The notes: generated by a model not told the origin, from the letters alone. A DNA stretch of 46,533 bases from an uncultured Clostridia bacterium (GCA_944368065.1 CALVWV010000010.1:1-46533), one strand, 5' to 3'; numbered from the stretch's first letter, positions 32,274 through 42,302 are shown. Made by a program: numbers and translations.

Positions 32274-33686
32274 ATGGACGAAATTCATGACGAAATTCAT
32301 GATGAGTGCGGTGTGTTCGGCGTCTATTCGTCGGAAAACCGCACCGTCGCACACACCGTTTATTACGGGCTCTATGCCCTTCAGCACAGAGGGCAGGAGA
32401 GCGGAGGTATAGCCGTAGCTTTTGCGGATAAAATATCCTATTACAAGGGTATGGGCCTTATCCCCGAAATTTTTTCGGGCGGCAAGCTTGAAAGCCTGCC
32501 CGAAGGCGATATCGCAATAGGCCACGTGCGCTATTCCACGACGGGCGCAAGCCAGCTTCTCAACGCGCAGCCCATAGTATTCACGGGCAAGTGCGGCAAA
32601 ATGGCGCTTGCGCACAACGGCAACCTTATCAACACAAGGCAGCTCAGGGAAGAACTCATACAGAACAACGCCGTATTTCAGACGACGATAGACTCTGAAG
32701 TTATGGCTATAATGATAAACAGCCTTTCGGACGGAGACATACTCACGGGCGTAAAGCGCGCGTGCCCCCGTTTCAAAGGCGCTTACGCGCTCGTAATCAT
32801 GACTACGGACAAGCTTATCGCCGTGCGCGACCCTTACGGCATACGTCCCCTGTGCATAGGCACGGCTGACGACGACGTTATGGTTGCAAGCGAAAGCTGC
32901 GCGCTCGACGCGGTGGGAGCGAACTTCCTGCGCGACGTAAAGCCCGGCGAAATAGTGGTCATAGATTCAAAGGGCATTACTTCGCACATGATGGACGATA
33001 TTCCCAAGGAAAGCCGCATGTGCATATTCGAGTACGTATATTTTGCCCGTCACGACTCCGTGATAGACGGTTGCAGCGTATACGGCGCACGCCAGGAAGC
33101 GGGCAGACTGCTTGCAAAATACTACGGCGTGGAAGCGGATATGGTAGCCGGCGTGCCCGACAGCGCCAACGTTGCGGCGCGCGCATACGCAGAGGAGAGC
33201 GGCATACCGTTCGTCGAAGCGCTTGCGAAGAACAGGTACGTAGGCAGAACGTTCATTCAGCCCGACCAGCGCCAGCGCGAAAACAGTCTTAATGTAAAAA
33301 TGAACGCCATACGCGCAAACATCCGCGGAAAGAGAATAATAATAATAGACGACTCCATAGTCCGCGGCACCACCATGCGCAAAATAATAAACCTTCTGCG
33401 CGATGCCGGCGCGAAGGAAGTGCACATAAGAATTTGTTCGCCCATAGTAAAGCACCCCTGCCATCTGGGCATTGATACGCAGAGTTATTCCCAGCTTATC
33501 GGCGCTTACAAGGACGAAAATCAGATTTGCAGAAGCATAGGTGCGGACAGTTTAAGGTATCTTTCCGCAGAACATCTTGTGGAGTCATGCAAGCATTGTA
33601 ATTTAAATTTCTGTCTCGGATGCTTTACGGGCGATTATCCTTACGCCGTGGACGAGTACGAGGCGGACAAACTCAAATTAGAATAA
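32274..33686 (+). CDS. purF: amidophosphoribosyltransferase PurF
   Basis: Glutamine PRPP amidotransferase of 470 residues, the committed step of purine synthesis. The propeptide MDEIHDEIHDE precedes the catalytic Cys12 of CGVFG, the same propeptide length as in B. subtilis PurF. Glutaminase motifs are intact (LQHRGQESGG, GHVRYSTTG, AHNGNL). The PRPP loop IIIDDSIVRGTT is near residue 353. Fe-S cluster cysteines are in KHPCHLGID and CKHCNLNFCLGCF. The propeptide is encoded by a perfect 12-bp tandem duplication. AGGAGA precedes the ATG. Confidence 0.97.
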   Translation: MDEIHDEIHDECGVFGVYSSENRTVAHTVYYGLYALQHRGQESGGIAVAFADKISYYKGMGLIPEIFSGGKLESLPEGDIAIGHVRYSTTGASQLLNAQPIVFTGKCGKMALAHNGNLINTRQLREELIQNNAVFQTTIDSEVMAIMINSLSDGDILTGVKRACPRFKGAYALVIMTTDKLIAVRDPYGIRPLCIGTADDDVMVASESCALDAVGANFLRDVKPGEIVVIDSKGITSHMMDDIPKESRMCIFEYVYFARHDSVIDGCSVYGARQEAGRLLAKYYGVEADMVAGVPDSANVAARAYAEESGIPFVEALAKNRYVGRTFIQPDQRQRENSLNVKMNAIRANIRGKRIIIIDDSIVRGTTMRKIINLLRDAGAKEVHIRICSPIVKHPCHLGIDTQSYSQLIGAYKDENQICRSIGADSLRYLSAEHLVESCKHCNLNFCLGCFTGDYPYAVDEYEADKLKLE

Positions 33687-33704
33687 GCGAGGTATAAAGG
33701 ATTT

Positions 33705-34727
33705 ATGGCAATTTCTTATAAGGACAGCGGCGTAGACGTTGAAAGGGGATACGAGGCGGTAAGGCTGATGAAGCAGTACGTGCAGTCCACATACAACAAC
33801 AACGTATTGGGCGACATCGGCTCTTTCGGCGGATTTTACGAACTTTCCAAGGGTATGAAAAACCCCGTTCTCGTTGCGGGAACGGACGGCGTGGGCACCA
33901 AGCTCAAGTATGCATTTATTGCGGATAAGCACAACACCATAGGCATAGACGCCGTAGCCATGTGCGTAAACGACATTGTCTGCCAGGGTGCAAAGCCTTT
34001 GTTCTTCCTCGATTATTTTGCCACGGGCAAGCTTTCGCCCGAAACGGTTGCAACCGTCGTTGCAGGCGTTGCCGAAGGCTGCAGGCAGTCGGGCGCGGCG
34101 CTCATTGGCGGCGAAACGGCTGAAATGCCCGGATTCTATGCCGACGGCGAATACGATATCGCAGGCTTTGCGGTAGGCGTCGTAGACAAAAAGAAGATAA
34201 TAAACGGCAGCAAGATAAAGGCCGGCGACGTGCTCATAGGCATCAAGTCGAGCGGCATACATTCCAACGGCTATTCGCTTGTAAGAAAGCTCTTCGGCGA
34301 AGACAAAGCCCAGCTTGAAAAGTATGATTCCCGCCTCGGCGCGCGCACTATAGACGTATTGCTCAGACCGACCAGAATTTATGTGCGTTCCATACTCAAC
34401 CTTATCGAAAAGGTAAACGTAAAGGGCATAGCGCACATCACCGGCGGCGGCTTTATCGAAAACATTCCCCGCATATTCCCCAAGGGCATCGGCTGCGAAA
34501 TCTGGATGCGCTCTTACGAAGTTCCACCTGTATTCAAAATCATGCAGGAAAAATCGGGCATATCCGATGAGCAGATTTACAACACGTTCAACATGGGCAT
34601 AGGCATGGTCGTTTGCGTCAACAAGCGCGATGCTGACAAGACCATGGAAATTTTAAGGTCCACGGGCGAAGAATGCTGCGTCATAGGCAAGGCAGTAAAG
34701 GGCAGCGGGGTTAAACTTATAAAATGA
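33705..34727 (+). CDS. purM: phosphoribosylformylglycinamidine cyclo-ligase PurM (AIR synthetase)
   Basis: A 340-residue enzyme that cyclises FGAM to AIR with ATP. Motifs include GGFYELS, VAGTDGVGTKLKYAF, GIDAVAMCVNDIVCQGAKPLFFLDY, GGETAEMPGFY and GIKSSGIHSNGYSLVR. GAGG precedes the ATG. The 3' end overlaps purN by four bases (ATGA), so the two are translationally coupled. Confidence 0.97.
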   Translation: MAISYKDSGVDVERGYEAVRLMKQYVQSTYNNNVLGDIGSFGGFYELSKGMKNPVLVAGTDGVGTKLKYAFIADKHNTIGIDAVAMCVNDIVCQGAKPLFFLDYFATGKLSPETVATVVAGVAEGCRQSGAALIGGETAEMPGFYADGEYDIAGFAVGVVDKKKIINGSKIKAGDVLIGIKSSGIHSNGYSLVRKLFGEDKAQLEKYDSRLGARTIDVLLRPTRIYVRSILNLIEKVNVKGIAHITGGGFIENIPRIFPKGIGCEIWMRSYEVPPVFKIMQEKSGISDEQIYNTFNMGIGMVVCVNKRDADKTMEILRSTGEECCVIGKAVKGSGVKLIK

Positions 34728-35341
34728 AGCGCATAGCAGTATTCGCTTCGGGCGGAGGCACGGATTTTCAGTCGGTCATAGACGCCAACGAAAAGCAAGG
34801 CTTTTGCGAGATAGCAGTGCTCATTGCTTCTAAACAGGGCATCGGCGCAATTGAACGCGCAAAAAAGCACGGCATTCCTTCCGAAGTTTTTGCAAAAGCC
34901 GACTATCCCGACCTTGAAACTCTGTACGAAAAGCTTTCCTCGCTTTTGAAAAACCTTTCCGTGGACTATATAGTCCTTGCGGGCTGGCTCAAAATAATCC
35001 CCGAAAGCTTCATAAAGGAGTTCGAAGGCAGAATAATAAACATACATCCTTCGCTCATACCTTCTTTCTGCGGCGGCGGCTTTTACGGACTCAAGGTTCA
35101 TAAAGCCGTGCTCGATTACGGCGCAAAAATTTCGGGCTGCACGGTGCACTTCGTCAACGAAGTGCCCGACGGCGGCGCAATAATCGCCCAGCGCGCGGTG
35201 GAAGTAAAGGACGGCGACACGCCCGAAACGCTTCAGGCGCGCATACTCGAAGAAGAGCACAAGCTCCTTCCTTACTGCGTCAAAAAGCTGTGCGAAGGCA
35301 AGATAAAAAAAGAGGGCCGCAAGGTAACCGTGCTCGACTGA
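34724..35341 (+). CDS. purN: phosphoribosylglycinamide formyltransferase PurN
   Basis: A 205-residue N10-formyl-THF-dependent GAR transformylase. The N-terminal phosphate-binding segment is FASGGGTDFQSVIDA. The catalytic region holds INIHPSLIPSF (Asn-x-His), followed by KAVLDYGAKISGCTVHFVNEVPDGGAIIAQ with the conserved Asp. ATGA overlap with purM. The length is typical. Confidence 0.96.
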   Translation: MKRIAVFASGGGTDFQSVIDANEKQGFCEIAVLIASKQGIGAIERAKKHGIPSEVFAKADYPDLETLYEKLSSLLKNLSVDYIVLAGWLKIIPESFIKEFEGRIINIHPSLIPSFCGGGFYGLKVHKAVLDYGAKISGCTVHFVNEVPDGGAIIAQRAVEVKDGDTPETLQARILEEEHKLLPYCVKKLCEGKIKKEGRKVTVLD

Positions 35342-35375
35342 TTGGGGCATAGTATGCGGTCAATTTACAGTTAAC

Positions 35376-35412
35376 GCCGCTTTTGAGCGGCAAATGGAAA
35401 AAATATTATATT
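35376..35412 (+). promoter_or_regulatory. possible internal promoter and hairpin before purH
   Basis: The purN-purH gap holds a GCCGC-TTTTGA-GCGGC hairpin (35376-35391). Overlapping it is a TTGAGC (35383-35388) placed 18 bp from TATATT (35407-35412). This could be a secondary promoter for purHDL. Evidence is moderate at best. Confidence 0.35.
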
Positions 35413-35428
35413 CGTGAGGTTTACATAA

Positions 35429-37048
35429 ATGGAGATGAAAAAAAGGGCGCTTGTCAGCGTTTCTGACAAAACGGGAGTTGTGGACTTCTGCAAGGGACTT
35501 ATAGCGAACGGTTTTGAAATCATTTCAACGGGCGGCACGGCAAAGGCGCTTAAAGACGCAGGTCTTAAAGTAATAGGCATATCCGAAATCACGGGCTTCC
35601 CCGAGTGCCTTGACGGCCGAGTAAAAACCCTTCATCCCAACGTGCATGCGGGACTTCTTGCAATGCGCGCCAACCCCGAGCACATGAAGCAGCTTGAAGA
35701 GCTCGGCATCAACACCATAGACATCGTGGCTGTAAACCTCTATCCGTTCAAAGCCACTCTTGCACGCGGCGCAGATTTTGCCGAGTGCATAGAAAACATA
35801 GATATCGGCGGCCCTACAATGATAAGGGCGGCAGCAAAGAACTATCAGGACGTTGCCGTAATCGTAGACCCCAAGGACTATTCCAAAGTGCTTGAAGAGC
35901 TTGCAAACGGCGGCGTAACCCTTGAGACCAAGAAATATCTTCAGTACAAGGTATTTGCACATACTGCCGAATACGACAGCCTCATATCCAACTACCTTGC
36001 AGACCAGCTCGGCATACAGTACCCCGACACCATAACGTTCGCTTACGAAAAGGCGCAGGATATGCGCTACGGCGAAAACCCTCAGCAGACGGCCGTTTTC
36101 TACAACGAACCTTTCATCCGCAAGGGTTCGCTTTCTTCCGCAAAGCAGCTCTGGGGCAAGGAACTTTCCTATAACAACATCAACGACGCAAACGGCGCAC
36201 TCGAACTTTTAAAGGAATTCGGCTCTACCCCCGCGGTGGTTGCCTGCAAGCACGCAAATCCCTGCGGCGTAGGCACGGGCAAGGACATATACGAAGCTTA
36301 TATGCGCGCATACACCTCCGACCCTGTATCAGTGTTCGGCGGCATACTTGCAATCAACGGCACGGTAGATGAAAAGGTTGCCGAGGAAATAAGCAAAATT
36401 TTCATCGAAATCGTCATGGCGCCCGCTTATACCGAAAAGGCGCTTGAGATACTCGAAGGCAAGAAGAATATCCGCCTTCTTCAGATAGACGACATATCCG
36501 CCCGCCGCGACAAGTCTGCCCGCGACATGAAAAAGGTTTACGGCGGACTTCTCGTGCAGGAATACGACGAATGCCTTATAAAGGACGAGGATATGGGTCT
36601 GTTCTCACGCAAGGCGGAAGTTACCGTAACCAAGACTCCTTCAGGCAAGGATAAAACTGTCTACGGCCTCGGCGTCGTAACGGACAGAGCTCCCACCGCT
36701 GAAGAGGTAGAGGCTATGATGTTCGCGTGGAGGGTGGTAAAGCACACCAAGTCCAACGCGATAGTAATAGGCAAACCCGGCAGAACGACGGGCATAGGCA
36801 TGGGACAGACCAACCGCATATGGGCGGCTCAGCAGGCCATAGCTCACGCGGGCGACGAGGCAAAGGGCTCTGTAATGGCGTCCGATGCATTCTTCCCGTT
36901 CTCCGACTGCGTTGAAGAGTGCGTAAAAGCGGGCATCACGGCAATCATTCAGCCGGGCGGCTCTATCCGCGACAAGGATTCCGTAGAAGCTGCAAACGCC
37001 GCAGGCATAGCAATGGTGTTTGTAGGCGAAAGGCATTTCAAACACTGA
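35429..37048 (+). CDS. purH: bifunctional AICAR transformylase / IMP cyclohydrolase PurH
   Basis: A 539-residue enzyme catalysing the last two steps to IMP. The N-terminal MGS-like cyclohydrolase domain begins [16 protein letters not shown] and holds STGGTAKAL and VAVNLYPF. The C-terminal transformylase domain carries [11 protein letters not shown] and the late ending [19 protein letters not shown] and [12 protein letters not shown]. It is somewhat longer than the ~510-residue Bacillus enzyme. A GAGG site lies upstream of the ATG. Confidence 0.97.
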   Translation: MEMKKRALVSVSDKTGVVDFCKGLIANGFEIISTGGTAKALKDAGLKVIGISEITGFPECLDGRVKTLHPNVHAGLLAMRANPEHMKQLEELGINTIDIVAVNLYPFKATLARGADFAECIENIDIGGPTMIRAAAKNYQDVAVIVDPKDYSKVLEELANGGVTLETKKYLQYKVFAHTAEYDSLISNYLADQLGIQYPDTITFAYEKAQDMRYGENPQQTAVFYNEPFIRKGSLSSAKQLWGKELSYNNINDANGALELLKEFGSTPAVVACKHANPCGVGTGKDIYEAYMRAYTSDPVSVFGGILAINGTVDEKVAEEISKIFIEIVMAPAYTEKALEILEGKKNIRLLQIDDISARRDKSARDMKKVYGGLLVQEYDECLIKDEDMGLFSRKAEVTVTKTPSGKDKTVYGLGVVTDRAPTAEEVEAMMFAWRVVKHTKSNAIVIGKPGRTTGIGMGQTNRIWAAQQAIAHAGDEAKGSVMASDAFFPFSDCVEECVKAGITAIIQPGGSIRDKDSVEAANAAGIAMVFVGERHFKH

Positions 37049-37106
37049 TTGCCGCAAATATATGCCGCGACAAAGCGTTGCGGCTGTAAATAATCTTACA
37101 AGCGTC

Positions 37107-37144
37107 GCGCGTTCGGAAAGTTCATTGAATTTTCCGAACGCGCT
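37107..37144 (+). repeat. long inverted repeat between purH and purD
   Basis: A 13-bp arm GCGCGTTCGGAAA pairs with its complement, extended inward by a G-U pair and TTCA/TGAA. It is followed by TTAAGAATTTAATTT rather than a U-tract. It is a likely mRNA processing or partial termination site within the pur operon. Confidence 0.6.
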
Positions 37145-37170
37145 TAAGAATTTAATTTAAAGGTGAAAAG

Positions 37171-38451
37171 ATGAACGTACTTGTAATAGGCAACGGCGGC
37201 AGGGAGCACGCCATTCTGCTTGCGCTTAAAAAGAGCAAAAGGGTAAACAAACTTTACTGCATGAAGGGCAATGCGGGCACCGCTCAGATAGCCGAAAACG
37301 TAAACGTGGACTACATGAACATTCCCGCTGTGGTTGAGTACGCAGAGGCTCATCCCGAAATCGACTATTACGTCGTAGCGCCCGACGATCCCCTTGCGAT
37401 AGGCCTTGTCGACGCGCTCGAAGGCATAGGCAAGCGTTGCTTCGGTCCCCGCAAGAACGCAGCCATAATCGAAGCCAGCAAGGCTTTCTCCAAAAACCTT
37501 ATGAAAAAGTACGGCATACCTACCGCCGAATCGGAGATATTCGATAACTATGAAGAAGCTCTCGCATATGTAAGGAAGCAGGGCGCGCCCATAGTATTGA
37601 AGGCGGACGGACTTGCCCTCGGCAAAGGCGTGCTTATTTGCAACACCTTGCAGGAAGCGGAGGAAGGACTGAAGAGCATAATGCTCGACAAAGCTTTCGG
37701 TTCGGCAGGCAACAAAGTCGTAATAGAAGAGTGCATGCGCGGACTCAGGTACACCCCCGGCGAAGAAGTATCCGTTCTTTCCTTCACGGACGGCAAGACG
37801 ATAGTTCCGATGATAACTTCGTGCGACCATAAGCGCGCGCAGGACGGCGACAAGGGACTCAACACGGGCGGCATGGGCACATTCTCGCCCTGCCCCTTCT
37901 GGACGAAGGAGCTTGAAGAGGAAGTCATGAACAAAATCATGATTCCCACGATGAACGCAATGAACGCTGAAGGCAGAACGTTCAAAGGCTGCCTTTACTT
38001 CGGACTTATGCGCACGGACAAGGGCATGAAGGTGGTGGAATACAATTCCCGCTTCGGCGACCCCGAAACCCAGGTTGTGCTTCCGATGCTCAGAACCGAC
38101 CTTCTCGACATATTCGAGGCGGTGACGGACGGCAGACTTTCGGATATGAAAATTGAATGGGAAGACGGCGCGTGCGTTTGCGTGGTGCTTGCAAGCGGCG
38201 GATATCCCGTGAAATATGAAAAAGGCAAAGAAATAACGATAGGCGACGTCGGCGACTGCCAGATAGTTCACGCAGGCACGGCGATAAAGGACGGCAAGCT
38301 CGTAACTTCGGGCGGGCGCGTTCTCGGCGTCGTGGCAAAGGGCGCGGACGTTGAAGAAGCGCGCAAAAAGGCTTACGCCGCAGTTAAAAACATCAGCTGG
38401 GACGGAATGTCTTACCGCACGGATATAGGCATTAAGTACAGGGAAGGCTGA
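37171..38451 (+). CDS. purD: phosphoribosylamine-glycine ligase PurD
   Basis: GAR synthetase of 426 residues, an ATP-grasp enzyme. The start MNVLVIGNGGREHAIL is diagnostic. The ATP-grasp region contains PIVLKADGLALGKGV, and EYNSRFGDPETQVVLPML supplies metal/ATP ligands. A C-terminal domain follows (VTSGGRVLGVVAKGADVEEARKKAY). AGGTG precedes the ATG. Confidence 0.98.
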   Translation: MNVLVIGNGGREHAILLALKKSKRVNKLYCMKGNAGTAQIAENVNVDYMNIPAVVEYAEAHPEIDYYVVAPDDPLAIGLVDALEGIGKRCFGPRKNAAIIEASKAFSKNLMKKYGIPTAESEIFDNYEEALAYVRKQGAPIVLKADGLALGKGVLICNTLQEAEEGLKSIMLDKAFGSAGNKVVIEECMRGLRYTPGEEVSVLSFTDGKTIVPMITSCDHKRAQDGDKGLNTGGMGTFSPCPFWTKELEEEVMNKIMIPTMNAMNAEGRTFKGCLYFGLMRTDKGMKVVEYNSRFGDPETQVVLPMLRTDLLDIFEAVTDGRLSDMKIEWEDGACVCVVLASGGYPVKYEKGKEITIGDVGDCQIVHAGTAIKDGKLVTSGGRVLGVVAKGADVEEARKKAYAAVKNISWDGMSYRTDIGIKYREG

Positions 38452-38481
38452 TTTTATAAAAGCTGTAAAAATTAATTACTT

Positions 38482-38497
38482 GCGGCATATGTGCCGC
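38482..38497 (+). repeat. small hairpin upstream of purL
   Basis: GCGGCA-TATG-TGCCGC (6-bp stem). It is one of several near-identical GCGGC-type hairpins in the purine intergenic gaps and behind rqcH (6623-6639). Confidence 0.45.
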
Positions 38498-38550
38498 TCA
38501 ATCGCAAAAAAGAATACTCCTTATATTTATTTTTACCGCATGGAGCGCAT

Positions 38551-41500
38551 ATGATTTACAGAATTTTCGTAGAAAAGAAAGATAATTTGCAGGCAAAAAA
38601 AGTTATGGACGAGGCGAAGAACCTCCTCGGCATAAAGGATATAAAGGACGTGCGCGTGCTTATCCGTTACGATGTGGAGGGCATGAGCGAAAAGGAGCTT
38701 GAGGAAGCAATCCCCGGCGTGTTCTCCGAACCTCCCGTAGACAACGTCTACAGGGAAAATGTCGAGTTCGGCAAAGACTATTCGGTGTTCGCCATAGCAT
38801 ATCTTACCGGTCAGTACGACCAGCGCGCGGACAGCGCCGCACAGTGCGTTCAGCTCCTCACCCAGAAGGAGCGCCCCCTTATAAAGTGCGCCCGCGTTTA
38901 TGCGGTAAAGGGCGCAAATGCGGAAGAGGTTGAAAAGCTCAAAAAGCACCTTATCAACCCCGTTGAAAGCGAAGAGGTAAGCCTCGGCAAGCCCTCGTCT
39001 CTCGCACACGAGCACATCGAAGCTCCCGACGTGGAAAGCGTGAAAGGCTTCATAAAGATGTCCGACGAAGAGATTGCGGCATACCACAAAAAGATGGGCT
39101 TTGCAATGTCCGTTGAAGATCTTGCCTTTGTCCGCGATTACTTCATTTCCGAAAAGCGCGACCCTACGGAAACCGAACTTAAAGTAATAGATACATACTG
39201 GTCCGACCATTGCCGCCACACCACGTTCGCAACAGAGATTACGGGCGTCGAAATAAACGGCGACAATGCGCGCGTGAAGGAAGCTTACAAGCTTTACAAC
39301 GACCTTTTCTCCGAACTTTACGCGGGCAGGAAGGATAAATATCCCTGCCTTATGGATATAGCCACTATCGGCGCAAAGAAGCTTAAAAAGGAAGGCAGGC
39401 TTAAAAACCTCGACGAATCGGAAGAGATAAACGCCTGCTCTATAAACGTAGACGTGGAACTTGACGGCAAGCCTGAAAAATACACCGTCATGTTCAAGAA
39501 CGAAACGCACAACCACCCCACCGAAATAGAACCTTTCGGCGGCGCGGCAACCTGCCTCGGCGGCGCTATCCGCGACCCTCTTTCCGGGCGCACCTACGTT
39601 CTGCAGTCGATGCGCATAACGGGCGCGGCAGACCCCACCGAACCTCTTGAAAACACCCTTCCCGGCAAACTTCCCCAGCGTGTCATAACAACGACTGCGG
39701 CGGCGGGCTTTTCTTCCTACGGCAACCAGATAGGTCTTGCCACGGGTCAGGTAGACGAAGTTTATCACCCCGGCTACAAGGCAAAGAGGCTTGAAACGGG
39801 CTTTGTGGTTGCAGGCGCAAAATCTGATATGATATACCGCGAACGCCCCGCGGAAGGCGATGTAATAATCCTCCTCGGCGGCGAAACGGGACGCGACGGC
39901 TGCGGCGGCGCTACGGGCTCTTCCAAGGCTCACGATAAGAAGTCCGTTCAGACGTGCGGCGCGGAAGTTCAGAAGGGCAACGCGCTTACAGAGCGCAAAC
40001 TCCAGAGGCTCTTCCTCAATAAGGAAGCAACCCGCAAAATCAAAAAGTGCAACGACTTCGGCGCGGGCGGCGTATCTGTCGCCATAGGCGAACTTTCCGA
40101 CGGCGTTGAAATACAGCTCGACCTCGTTCCCAAGAAGTACGAAGGCCTTTCGGGCACAGAGCTTGCCATATCCGAATCTCAGGAAAGAATGGCGGTGGTA
40201 GTCAAAAAGGAGGACGCGGAGGAGTTCATAAAGCTCGCCGCAAAAGAAAACCTTGCTGCAACCCCCGTTGCAAAAGTAACGTCTGACAGGCGTATGAGGA
40301 TGTTCCACCGCGGCAGAGCGATAGTTGATATTTCGCGCGATTTCCTCGATACCAACGGCGTAAAGCAGCGCATTCCCGCGGAGATTGACGAAAACAGGAC
40401 GAACTTCTTTGCACCCAAGGCAGACGGCAACTTCGAAAAAGACCTTCTTGCAACGCTTTCCGACCTCAACGTATGCTCGAAGAAAGGTCTTTCCGAGATG
40501 TTCGACTCTACGATAGGCGCCAAATCTGTATATATGCCTTTCGGCGGCAAAAACCAGATTACGCCCGTAACCGCTATGGCTGCTAAAATTGTGGGCGGCG
40601 AAACGGACGACTGCACGGTATCTGCATACGGCTACAATCCCAATCTTATGTCTTCATCGCCTTTCACGGGCGCAATATATTCGATAGTAACCTCGGTTGC
40701 AAAAGTTGTTGCGGCGGGCGCAGACATGAACGATATCCGCCTTACGCTTCAGGAATTCTTCATGCGCCTGAGGGAGGATAAAAAGCGCTGGGGCGTTCCC
40801 CTTTCGGCGCTTCTCGGCGCGCTCTATGCTCAGATTAATTTAGGACTTGCGGCAATCGGCGGCAAGGACTCCATGAGCGGCACTTTCGAAGACATTGACG
40901 TGCCTCCCACGCTTATATCTTTCGCGCTCGCGCCTTCAAAGGCGTCACGCCTTATAACCAATGTACCCGAAAAGGCGGGCGAAAAAATGTGGCTTCTTCC
41001 CATGAAGAAGGACGAAAATTCCGTACCCGATTTCGTGTACCTCAAAAAGCTCTACGCTGCCGTTCATTCGGGCATATGTGCGGGTGTAATAAAGCATGCA
41101 ACTGTAATCGAACAGGGCGGCATAGCTTCGGCTGTGGCAAAATCCTGCTTCGGCAACGGCCTCGGATTTGACTTCGCGCTCTCCGAAGGCGAACTGTTCA
41201 CAGAGCGTTACGGCGATATAATAGTATGCGCCGACGACGTATCTTCGCTCGGCGTTGACAGCGTTTATATCGGCGAAACAAAGCAGGGCGACTTCACCTG
41301 CGGCAAAGCCGCCACAGGCTATGCCGAAGCGCTTAAGGCTTATACGTCCAAGCTCAACGGCGTATTCCCCGCAACCGCACCCGCAGAGGGTGAAATACCC
41401 GACTGCGACTTCAGGGGCGAAGGCAAGTACGGCAGCATAGCAATCAAAACTGCAAAGCCGCGCGTATTCATACCCACGTTCCCCGGCACCAACTGCGAAC

Positions 41501-42252
41501 TGGATACGGAGCGCAAGTTCCGCCTTGCAGGCGCCGAAACTGAAATAGTTGTAATCCGCAACCGCTCGCCCAAGGACATTGAAGAGAGCGTGGAAGCCAT
41601 AATAAAGGCAATAGAAAAGGCTAACATAATAGCTTTCCCCGGCGGCTTCTCCGGCGGCGACGAACCCGACGGTTCGGGCAAGTTCATTGCAACGACGTTC
41701 AAAAACCCTGCAGTATCTGAAAAGATTGCAGAGCTTCTTGATAAGCGCGACGGACTTATCCTCGGCATATGCAACGGCTTCCAGGCGCTTATAAAACTCG
41801 GGCTCGTGCCTTACGGCAAGGTAAGCCCGCTCACCTCGGGCTCGCCCACGCTTACATACAACAATATTGCCCGCCACGTGTCCACGCTCGTGGATATCAG
41901 GGTAGCTTCTGTAAAGAGCCCCTGGCTTGCGGCATGCAAGGTTGGCGAGGTTTACACCGTTCCCGTATCCCACGGCGAAGGCAAGCTTATCGCTCCCGCA
42001 GCCGAACTTGAAAAGATGCGCAAAAACGGACAGATTGCAACGCAGTACTGCGACGTATCCGGTAAGCCTACTATGCTCAGTCCGTTCAACCCCAACGGCA
42101 GCATGTGGGCGATAGAGGGCATAACTTCGCCCGACGGCAGGGTATTCGGCAAGATGGGTCACGCAGAGCGCACGGGCGAAAATCTTTACAAGAACTGCTG
42201 CGGCAACTTCGACATGAAGATTTTCGAAAGCGGCGTAAAGTACTTCAAATAA
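38551..42252 (+). CDS. purL: phosphoribosylformylglycinamidine synthase PurL, single-chain form
   Basis: FGAM synthetase of 1233 residues, with the ATP-dependent synthetase and glutaminase fused in one chain, as in the clostridial/Bacteroidetes long form. There is no separate purS or purQ. An N-terminal PurS-like domain and a linker precede DTYWSDHCRHTTF and the ATP-binding FKNETHNHPTEIEPFGGAAT. Two synthetase halves follow (for example LAAIGGKDSMSGTF). The C-terminal class I glutaminase begins PRVFIPTFPGTNCE and has catalytic Cys1074 in LGICNGFQAL and the His of VSHGEGKL. The start is ATG 38551 (GGAG six bases upstream). The frame is open to 38491 but without a ribosome site. It is last in the operon. 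Confidence 0.97.
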   Translation: MIYRIFVEKKDNLQAKKVMDEAKNLLGIKDIKDVRVLIRYDVEGMSEKELEEAIPGVFSEPPVDNVYRENVEFGKDYSVFAIAYLTGQYDQRADSAAQCVQLLTQKERPLIKCARVYAVKGANAEEVEKLKKHLINPVESEEVSLGKPSSLAHEHIEAPDVESVKGFIKMSDEEIAAYHKKMGFAMSVEDLAFVRDYFISEKRDPTETELKVIDTYWSDHCRHTTFATEITGVEINGDNARVKEAYKLYNDLFSELYAGRKDKYPCLMDIATIGAKKLKKEGRLKNLDESEEINACSINVDVELDGKPEKYTVMFKNETHNHPTEIEPFGGAATCLGGAIRDPLSGRTYVLQSMRITGAADPTEPLENTLPGKLPQRVITTTAAAGFSSYGNQIGLATGQVDEVYHPGYKAKRLETGFVVAGAKSDMIYRERPAEGDVIILLGGETGRDGCGGATGSSKAHDKKSVQTCGAEVQKGNALTERKLQRLFLNKEATRKIKKCNDFGAGGVSVAIGELSDGVEIQLDLVPKKYEGLSGTELAISESQERMAVVVKKEDAEEFIKLAAKENLAATPVAKVTSDRRMRMFHRGRAIVDISRDFLDTNGVKQRIPAEIDENRTNFFAPKADGNFEKDLLATLSDLNVCSKKGLSEMFDSTIGAKSVYMPFGGKNQITPVTAMAAKIVGGETDDCTVSAYGYNPNLMSSSPFTGAIYSIVTSVAKVVAAGADMNDIRLTLQEFFMRLREDKKRWGVPLSALLGALYAQINLGLAAIGGKDSMSGTFEDIDVPPTLISFALAPSKASRLITNVPEKAGEKMWLLPMKKDENSVPDFVYLKKLYAAVHSGICAGVIKHATVIEQGGIASAVAKSCFGNGLGFDFALSEGELFTERYGDIIVCADDVSSLGVDSVYIGETKQGDFTCGKAATGYAEALKAYTSKLNGVFPATAPAEGEIPDCDFRGEGKYGSIAIKTAKPRVFIPTFPGTNCELDTERKFRLAGAETEIVVIRNRSPKDIEESVEAIIKAIEKANIIAFPGGFSGGDEPDGSGKFIATTFKNPAVSEKIAELLDKRDGLILGICNGFQALIKLGLVPYGKVSPLTSGSPTLTYNNIARHVSTLVDIRVASVKSPWLAACKVGEVYTVPVSHGEGKLIAPAAELEKMRKNGQIATQYCDVSGKPTMLSPFNPNGSMWAIEGITSPDGRVFGKMGHAERTGENLYKNCCGNFDMKIFESGVKYFK

Positions 42253-42302
42253 TTAAAAAATCAGCTCAAAACTCGGCAAAAAAGTCGTATATTGTGCAGT
42301 TC

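Noticed and set aside
37144..38271. A 375-codon minus-strand frame opposite purD
   Set aside because: Antisense of a clear purD gene; no family resemblance.
38491..38550. N-terminal extension of PurL
   Set aside because: Passes through a hairpin and lacks a ribosome site. ATG 38551, with GGAG six bases upstream, matches the family start.
38533..40308. A 591-codon open frame on the minus strand opposite purL
   Set aside because: It lies wholly inside purL (or its leader) in antisense, has no recognisable domain or ribosome site, and reflects the GNC-rich codon pattern of the coding strand.
40945..42162. A 405-codon minus-strand frame opposite the purL C-terminus
   Set aside because: Antisense shadow of the PurL glutaminase region, which is unambiguous on the plus strand.
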